Shown: one piece after another, positions 58,538 through 64,000 of the stretch | How the letters are laid out: each line of letters starts with the position of its first letter | How positions within the stretch are numbered: the first letter of the stretch is position 1 | DNA from: Elymus sibiricus | Taxonomy: Eukaryota; Streptophyta; Magnoliopsida; Poales; Poaceae | Direction of reading: 5' to 3' | Length of the DNA: 64,000 bases | NCBI GenBank assembly: GCA_039707655.1 | Contig: CM077665.1 | Span: forward strand, 443,919,531 to 443,983,530 | Notes under the pieces: generated by a model | Seen by the model: the letters and a program-made list of their open reading frames with translations, nothing else | Databases searched by the model: none | What the model was told of the DNA's origin: nothing | Position numbers and translations under genes: made by a program

Positions 58538-60448
58538 CATCCTAAAATTTGGAAATATTTGGGGTTCAATTGACATTTTTATACATTAAGTTAGTTTCTA
58601 GAAATTTGAAGGCCATAATTCGAAACTAAAACACATGAACATGCAAGATGAAGCAAAAACTACTGGAAAAATCATATTTATGTACTACTTGCTTCCCTAT
58701 ATATGCCACGTGCAATAAATTTGAAGGAGTTCCAAACATCTTGAGTAACGGTTTGGACACACGCATTGGGAATCTAGGTTTTTAAAGTCAAAAAATTAAA
58801 AAATGCTCTGAAGTACATGAAAATCGGCATGATTTCCCGACATGGGGCCAAGATGTCGTGATTAAAGTTACGACTTGTTCGAGGTAAGCTTTGACACATG
58901 CCTCTCACAAACCGGAGCATCACAGGAAGGGTCATGGTTCCGAGAGGGAACATAGAGCCTTGTGTGATGACGAACCGCCAATCGCTGCCTCATTCGGCCT
59001 AGTTTTTTTTCATCGTTACAATGTATGAATACGACCGGCATCCTAAAATTTTAAAAAAATTCGGTGTTCTATTGGCATTTTGTACATTAAGTTACTTTCT
59101 AGAAATTTAATGGTTATAGTTCAAAACTGAAACACATGAACAAGCAAGATGAAGCAAAAACCGCTGGAAAATCATATTTATGTACTACTTGCTTCCATAG
59201 ATATGCCACGTGCAATAAATTTGAAGGAGTTCCAAACATATTGAGTAACAATTTGGACACAAGCATTGGGAATCTAGGTTTTTAAATTCAAAAGATGAAA
59301 AAAATGCTCCGAAGTACATGAAAATATGCATGATTTCCCGACATGGGGCCAAATGTCGTGGTCAATGTAATGTCTTGTTCGAGATAATCTCTGATTGATG
59401 TGTCGTCTTTGGACCATCCTGCAGTAGTGTAAGCTTTGACACATGTCATGCTGGCAATGGTTAACCGATACCCACATCCCCATGGGTAATTACTCTATTA
59501 GGGCACGCGGAAGTGCCAGCTTGAATGCCCATGGGGAAGCTGGTGGGTCAAATACCTTACCCTGCGTGCAGGGTGGGGATGGGGATGGGATAGCATCCCG
59601 CCTTACCCATGAAGTACTTACACGTGGGCTCTGAAATTAGTAGACCCCATGTAACTTGCGCCCTCAGTCACCCAAATTTCCACACATTCCACCCCTTTGG
59701 CCCAAAAATCCCTAAGAAATAATCCCAAACCTAACCACAACATATTGTTTACTGCATTGAAATACTATATATTTCTACTGAGACACTATCAAAGGTTGTT
59801 CTAAAACACATGTGTGGGTTTCCCCACGGGGATAAAGAACCCGGTGGGGACGGGGATGGTAAACTTTTTATCCCCGTGCACGGGTACGGAGACTTGGACG
59901 GGGGATGGGAGGGCGATGATGGGGACAGGGATGGGACGCCAATACCCGCCTGAGTAATCCCCATTGCCAGCTTGAGGCACATGCCTCTCACAAACCGGAG
60001 CATCACACGAAGGCGCGTGGTTCCGAGAGGGAACGTGGGGCCTTGTGTGACGGGAACCACCAATCGCTATCTTATTCGGCCTAGTTTTTTCATCGTTACA
60101 ATGCACGAATACGACCGACATCCTACAATTTGAAAACCTTCGGCGTTCTATTTGCATTTTTATACATTAAGTTAGTTTCTAGAAATTTAATGGCCATAGT
60201 TCAAAACTGAAACACACAAACATGCAAGATGAAGCAAAAACAGGTTGAAAAATCATATTTACATACTATTTGCTTATGTATATAAGCCCCATGCAATAAA
60301 TTTGAAGGATTTCCAAACATCTTGATTAACGGTTTGGACACACGCATTGAGAATCTAGGTTACTAAATTCAGTAAATAAAAAAAATGCTTTGAAGTACAT
60401 GAAAATCTGAATGATTTCCCGACATGGGGACAAGATGTCGTGGTTAAA
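58538..60448 (+). repeat. Three tandem copies of a roughly 500-bp non-coding repeat
   Basis: Copy 1 is 58538-59038. Copy 2 starts at 59039 and ends at 60118, and includes a 520-bp MITE plus about 45 extra bases. Copy 3 is 60119 to about 60448 and partial. Shared landmarks are catcctaaaattt at the start, ttagtttctagaaattt, catgcaagatgaagcaaaaa, atgccacgtgcaataaattt, ttgagtaacggtttggacac, and cctctcacaaaccggagcat near the end. Copies differ by scattered substitutions. They lie between two divergent genes. ACGTG-type G-boxes (ccacgtgc) recur in copies 1 and 2 and are lost in copy 3. Confidence 0.85.
59451..59970. mobile_element. Foldback or hAT-like MITE in repeat copy 2
   Basis: Bounded by the inverted 10-mers ctggcaatgg and ccattgccag. 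The inner ends carry further inverted stretches (gggtaattactc against gagtaatcccc), and the interior has repeated ggggatggg-type motifs. Comparison with repeat copies 1 and 3 shows that it is an insertion into gacacatg, with a related sequence (gaggcacatg) on the other side. The exact TSD is unclear. It has no coding capacity. Confidence 0.6.
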
Positions 60449-60748
60449 GTACTAGACTTTCTTCCGTAACACAAATGGTACGCATGCATTACATTTGGAT
60501 AGAAAATGTAAATATTTGGCAAGACAAACGGGTTCCACATGATTGGCACTCTGTTTCGCGTTTCGAGTTTTGAAAGCCAATTTTCATGGGCTATTAATCA
60601 CACGCGGTCATGCATTGGGAACCGTCGGTGATGTGATGTCACACACGACTGTTGACTAGGAAATCGTGTGCAATTGAGCCATTGAATTCCGGTGACCGGT
60701 GCGTCATCTCCCCATTTTTTCTGCTGGCATCGATCAAGATTCCAGCCG

Positions 60749-60758
60749 CCTATAAATG
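60749..60758 (+). promoter_or_regulatory. TATA box of the 60830 gene
   Basis: cctataaatg lies 72-81 bases upstream of the ATG at 60830. Confidence 0.5.
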
Positions 60759-60829
60759 CTGCCCGTCGAGACGTCATCCCGCCTGCATTCTCTCATCTCT
60801 CTCCCCCACCCCTCGCACAAAACTCTGCC

Positions 60830-61441
60830 ATGGCGCAGCCGGTCAGTGCACAAGCAGAGGAGGAGGCGTCACCCCACGAGGACATGGCAAAATGCAGCGA
60901 CGAGGAGGACCCCTTCGTGCCCCAAGACGAGGTCACGCCAGACCCCCCAACTGAAGAGTGGTTTTGGGGCGAGTACAATTTGGCGTTGTGGAAGGCGCTG
61001 CCGCCGGCTGAGAGGGCCAGGTAGGTGGCATTCAAGAAGGAGCAGGCTCAGGAGGGCGCCAGGAACCTCGCGGCCTGGAATGCCCTTAGTGCCGCATCAG
61101 GAAAGGAGGAGCTGGAGCTTTGGCAGCGGGCGCGTCGACGAGTCGAGGAGGTGTATGATGACGGTCGGTACCACGCAATGAAAGCCAGAGGCGCCAGGCG
61201 CCTCACCGCTGCGTGGGCGTGGGTCGATAAGCTCGAGCGTGCAACCGCCAAGGAGCTCCGGTGGGCGCCCAGTGAAATGTTCTGCATGGTCCCGCGCCTC
61301 CATCAGTAAGAGGCTGATCGGCACGTCGAGTGCTGCGAGGCGGAGGAGGCGGTGACCTCCCTCCGCGTTGGGAAGCCACCGTGCACCAGGGAGTTGATGG
61401 CGAGAGGCTGCCGCTGTAATGCTCCCCGCTCAAGGAATTAG
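60830..61441 (+). pseudogene. Charged protein of about 200 residues, function unknown, two in-frame stops
   Basis: Starts MAQPVSAQAEEEASPHEDMA, with an acidic N-terminal third (KCSDEEDPFVPQDE). It then has a Trp-rich motif, TEEWFWGEYNLALWKALPPA, and reaches TAG at 61022-61024. The same frame continues as VAFKKEQAQEGARNLAAW, a Glu/Arg-rich helical region (LWQRARRRVEEVYDD) and WAWVDKLERATAKELRW, to TAA 61307-61309, and again to 61441. The regular helix-forming composition resembles the divergent neighbour at 57521, but I see no clear alignment. The single TAG (CAG or AAG to TAG) suggests a recently dead gene. The function is unknown. It could belong to the adjacent CACTA-like element family or to an independent one. 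Confidence 0.4.
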
Positions 61442-62489
61442 TTTTTATTCATTGTACGTATTAGTTAAGTACTATCATCACGTATATGTGATGATATATA
61501 CTGTATATGTATCATGTCTTTAATGAGCTATTGAACAAATAATATATATTATTAGTTTCACATTTCTATCTGTTTTCGTACTGATTTTCTGGCTCTAGCT
61601 GTTAGCCTTTTACACATATTGAAACATAACAATAGAACATAAATCATTCAGACATCGAAACATATCAATATTGTGATTGTTGTCCAGACATTCACTAGTG
61701 CATGTACCTTCTATACAAACGGTTTTTAACCCCCTTTCCGCGACGTACTTTGAAATCGTCGCCTTGCATGTGTGGGCGATACGGGGGGTCCATCCCACAT
61801 GACACAGAAAAATCGTCGGCGATGCCTGCGCCCGGTCACACACGATGTCAAAAAATATATCGTGTGCGATTGGAAGGGCCATCACAAATAGATATATTGG
61901 GGAAGTCATGTGAGATGTGCTCAGCATCCCACACAGTGAATCCCAAATATACGTTTCCGTTCGTATTGTACACCACACACCATTTTCTGCATAACATCGT
62001 CTGTGTTAGGGGTGACCATCACGCACGGTGCCTAGAAGAAACTGTTTGGCATAGGGCTGTCCATCACACACACGTTTTATGTGAAAACGTTTGTGAATGG
62101 GTGTTCTAACGCAGACAGTTGTTGGCCGTAAGTTGTGTGTGATTTTTCACTGATCCAACACGCCAACTTTCCAGAAACCGTGTGGGTTTGTTGAGGTCAT
62201 TGCTCACGGTGTTCTATGACAAATCGTCTGCAATAGGAAACCCCAATAATCAGGCTAATTTCTATGTTATTTATAATCCAACTAGTAATTAAATTGACAC
62301 TCATATCAAGCACACAATATATTTCATTTCATATTACGGCAACCAGGATTTCATAATTCAAATACATCAGAGTACAACATCATATAGGCATATACTACCT
62401 AGCTACCGAATTACACAACAGGACCAAGCTTCACATGCAATATCTAAAACCTTTGGAAAGTAGCATCATATACGATAAATACACAGATG

Positions 62490-62960
62490 AATCTCGTCTA
62501 GAAAACTGTTGAAGCGGAAGGGAAATATTAAGCCTTCACTGTTGTCGAAGGTCATTGCAACTTTATGCCAGTGCCCGTGGATGGTTGATCGCCCATCCTT
62601 CATCCTCTTGAGGAAGACTTCAAGATTATACCGTGGGTGCTATATGAATACCTTCCTCGCCTCTTGACCATACAGGTGGTTTGAGACATACTCATCGATG
62701 AACTGCTTTGGGAAGGACTGGAAACAAATATATGCATAAATTTCGTCTAAAAAAATTGAAATGCCGCAAAGGGAAAAAAGACAAGGTAAAAGAGATAGTA
62801 CCATCCTTTAGTTGACTGATGTCTTCTTCATTGTGCGGACAAACAACTTGTTGTTTTTCGTCGCTAGTTTCTTTATCTTAACAATCTTTCTGAGTTTCTT
62901 GATTTGATTGATATTCATGAACACATCATTTCCCCACATGCAAAATGGGTCGAACAGTGG
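62490..62960 (-). pseudogene. B3-like DNA-binding domain gene remnant
   Basis: On the minus strand, exon A (about 62960-62802) encodes FDPFCMWGNDVFMNI, a basic stretch (KKLRKIVKIKKLATKN) and NKLFVRTMKKTSVN, then TAA at 62808-62810. An 84-bp intron (62801-62718) has GT-AG borders. Exon B (from 62717) gives SFPKQFIDEYVSNHLYGQEA, a TAG at 62640-62642, then NLEVFLKRMKDGRSTIHGHW and LIFPFRFN. The layout (F-x-x-x-M strand, basic loop, IPK/FPKxF-like helix, L-x-V strand, GxW-like turn, final FRF strand) is that of a plant B3 domain, which binds DNA. The two in-frame stops make it a pseudogene. It lies inside the CACTA-like element. Confidence 0.5.
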
Positions 62961-63561
62961 GCCTAAACCTCTTACAGCAGGACCTACATGTGCAAGACCG
63001 AATTATTAAAAACCTAAATATTAGAATGGTTCCTGCAATTGCACAATAATGTCCTATTAGCCAAAGGATCATGAAAGTGCAAACCTCGATGGTAGACTTC
63101 AGTGTCTCCCATTGTTCCCCCCTGTAACGTATTTAAGATAGATATTGATGAGGTTATAAGTGATATTTGGCATGCTATCAGTAAAATATGTTAATGAAAA
63201 ATAAACGCATTGCAGATCCAACATATTAATTCAAGCCGCATGGAAAAGCCAAGCATGCTAAGAACTATGAGATATAGCAATTATATGTTTCACATGCATA
63301 ACAATACAAAATTGTACCAACAACAGTCCGACACCACATTGTAGATGAGCACCAAAAAAATGAACCCAGCAGTTAACTGAGCATCACATTGCACAATAGA
63401 ACATACTAGAAGGTCAGATTGCATAGTATTATTACATTGCATATTTCACTAGAATTTCTTAAGGAAAGGCAGGAGCAGCACATGCAACAGGTAAAGCAAA
63501 CATGCTTAACAAGCATAGCTAGCAGAACACAGGTCACTAGTAATTCAGCTAAAAAAACAAG

Positions 63562-63945
63562 CTATTCCTCGTCGTTGAAGATATCGATAATGATGGGCTT
63601 GGACGAGGGAGAGGTCTCCACATCGTGGGTGCCCTCCTCATAGTGGTTAGTGGCCTCATCCTATCCGGGCACCAACCTGTCGGCTCTGGAGTTGACGAAA
63701 GCACGGGCATGCTGAGAGGCGTCGACGGTGGCCTCGACGACGAGGTGCTGCTCCAAGATCTGGGGGTCGGCACGCATGGCAGCCATCGCGACCTCATCCG
63801 CTCGTGCAGCCGCGATTTGCTTCTTCGCTGCCAGATGCTCCTTGAGATCCTTTCTATACTGCGTGCACCATGTCTTCCGGCGGCGATTATGTGGGGGGTG
63901 GGTCGGTGATTTTGGTGGAAGGTGTCGCGCCGACGGTCGGGGCAT
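63562..63945 (-). pseudogene. Basic, Ala-rich protein gene with one in-frame stop, function unknown
   Basis: Starts MPRPSARHLPPKSPTHPPHN at 63945. It continues with RRRKTWCTQYRKDLKEHLAA (a basic helix) and Ala-rich KKQIAAARADEVAMAAMRAD, and meets TAG at 63661-63663. The same frame continues with YEEGTHDVETSPSSKPIIID and ends at TAG 63562-63564. It lies upstream of the B3-like remnant on the same strand and may be its 5' exon or a separate gene. Not recognised. Confidence 0.35.
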
Positions 63946-64000
63946 GTGGAATGGAGGAGGAGGGGGTGGAGGGGGAGGGGGGGTATGGGGAAAGGTCTGG

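Larger units (their letters stand above)
61693..64000 (+). mobile_element. Left end of a CACTA-like DNA transposon, running off the window
   Basis: The terminus CACTAGTGCATG at 61693 is followed by about 550 bases of subterminal sequence with recurring short motifs (cacacgatgt, atcgtgtgcgat, gtgtgcgatt, cacacacgtttt, aaacgtttgtg). Such subterminal motif arrays are usual at CACTA ends, where they bind transposase. Note that CACTAGTG is its own reverse complement, so the direction is decided by the subterminal motifs, most of which lie on the right. The right end and TSD partner are outside the window. Confidence 0.5.

Noticed and set aside
1..64000. CRISPR arrays, operons, prophage or bacterial origins
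   Set aside because: The sequence is plant nuclear DNA. The direct repeats present are LTRs, TIRs or the 500-bp tandem repeat, not CRISPR-type arrays.

Overview
The window is a piece of a large, repeat-rich plant genome, almost certainly from the Triticeae (wheat, Aegilops, barley or a relative). The evidence is a full-length Angela/BARE-1-type copia element, several Triticeae-style Ty3/gypsy LTRs that start TGATACGTCTCCAACGTATC and use a tRNA-Asp primer site, a Stowaway MITE, a Mutator-like element (MULE), a CACTA end and heavy nesting. Only one gene looks like a normal intact host gene: an intronless AP2/ERF transcription factor of the DREB A-4 (TINY/DREB3-like) type at 27629-28282 on the minus strand, with a TATA-like box and an ABRE/G-box core just upstream. 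Family names for the repeats are from memory of the class and were not checked by search.

Layout, left to right. 1-13 kb holds old repeat debris around a low-copy stretch (2.2-7.8 kb): an inverted pair of LTR-like repeats (about 690-2170 and 11775-13010), a Stowaway MITE, a truncated gypsy LTR and a minus-strand gypsy LTR with primer site. 13310-23316 is a complete minus-strand non-autonomous gypsy element with target-site duplication (TSD) CTGGC. A solo LTR (TSD TAGGA) and a 1.2-kb mini-MULE (9-bp TSD) sit inside its left LTR. That element splits an older retroposon-like sequence. 25684-26406 is a second retroposon with a poly(A) tail and a perfect 19-bp TSD. The DREB gene follows at 27.6-28.3 kb, then uncharacterised sequence, a truncated gypsy LTR and a gag scrap.

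33389-56816 is the most informative unit: a MULE with about 170-bp terminal inverted repeats (TIRs) and the 9-bp TSD TAAAACTAT, about 7.7 kb before it was interrupted. It holds a MURA-type transposase gene (minus strand: MuDR N-terminal domain, catalytic region, SWIM zinc finger, CCHC zinc knuckle), a second minus-strand gene with a GRF-type zinc finger and coiled coil, and a convergent plus-strand acidic gene of unknown function with its own TATA box. All three are broken. Two LTR retrotransposons landed inside the transposase gene: a non-autonomous gypsy element (38170-45103, TSD ATCAA) and an Angela-like copia element (45213-53997, TSD CTAGR). Removing both on paper restores the transposase frame across both junctions, which fixes the insertion points.

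57-64 kb holds a divergent pair of Ala/Glu-rich genes of unknown function separated by three copies of a roughly 500-bp repeat (one carries a MITE), and then the left end of a CACTA-like element that runs off the window. This last part contains broken minus-strand genes, one with a B3-like DNA-binding domain.

Apart from the DREB gene, no host pathway or operon-like cooperation is visible. The gene interplay here is that of transposons: LTRs, primer sites and gag/pol for the retroelements, and transposase plus accessory genes driven inward from the TIRs for the MULE.
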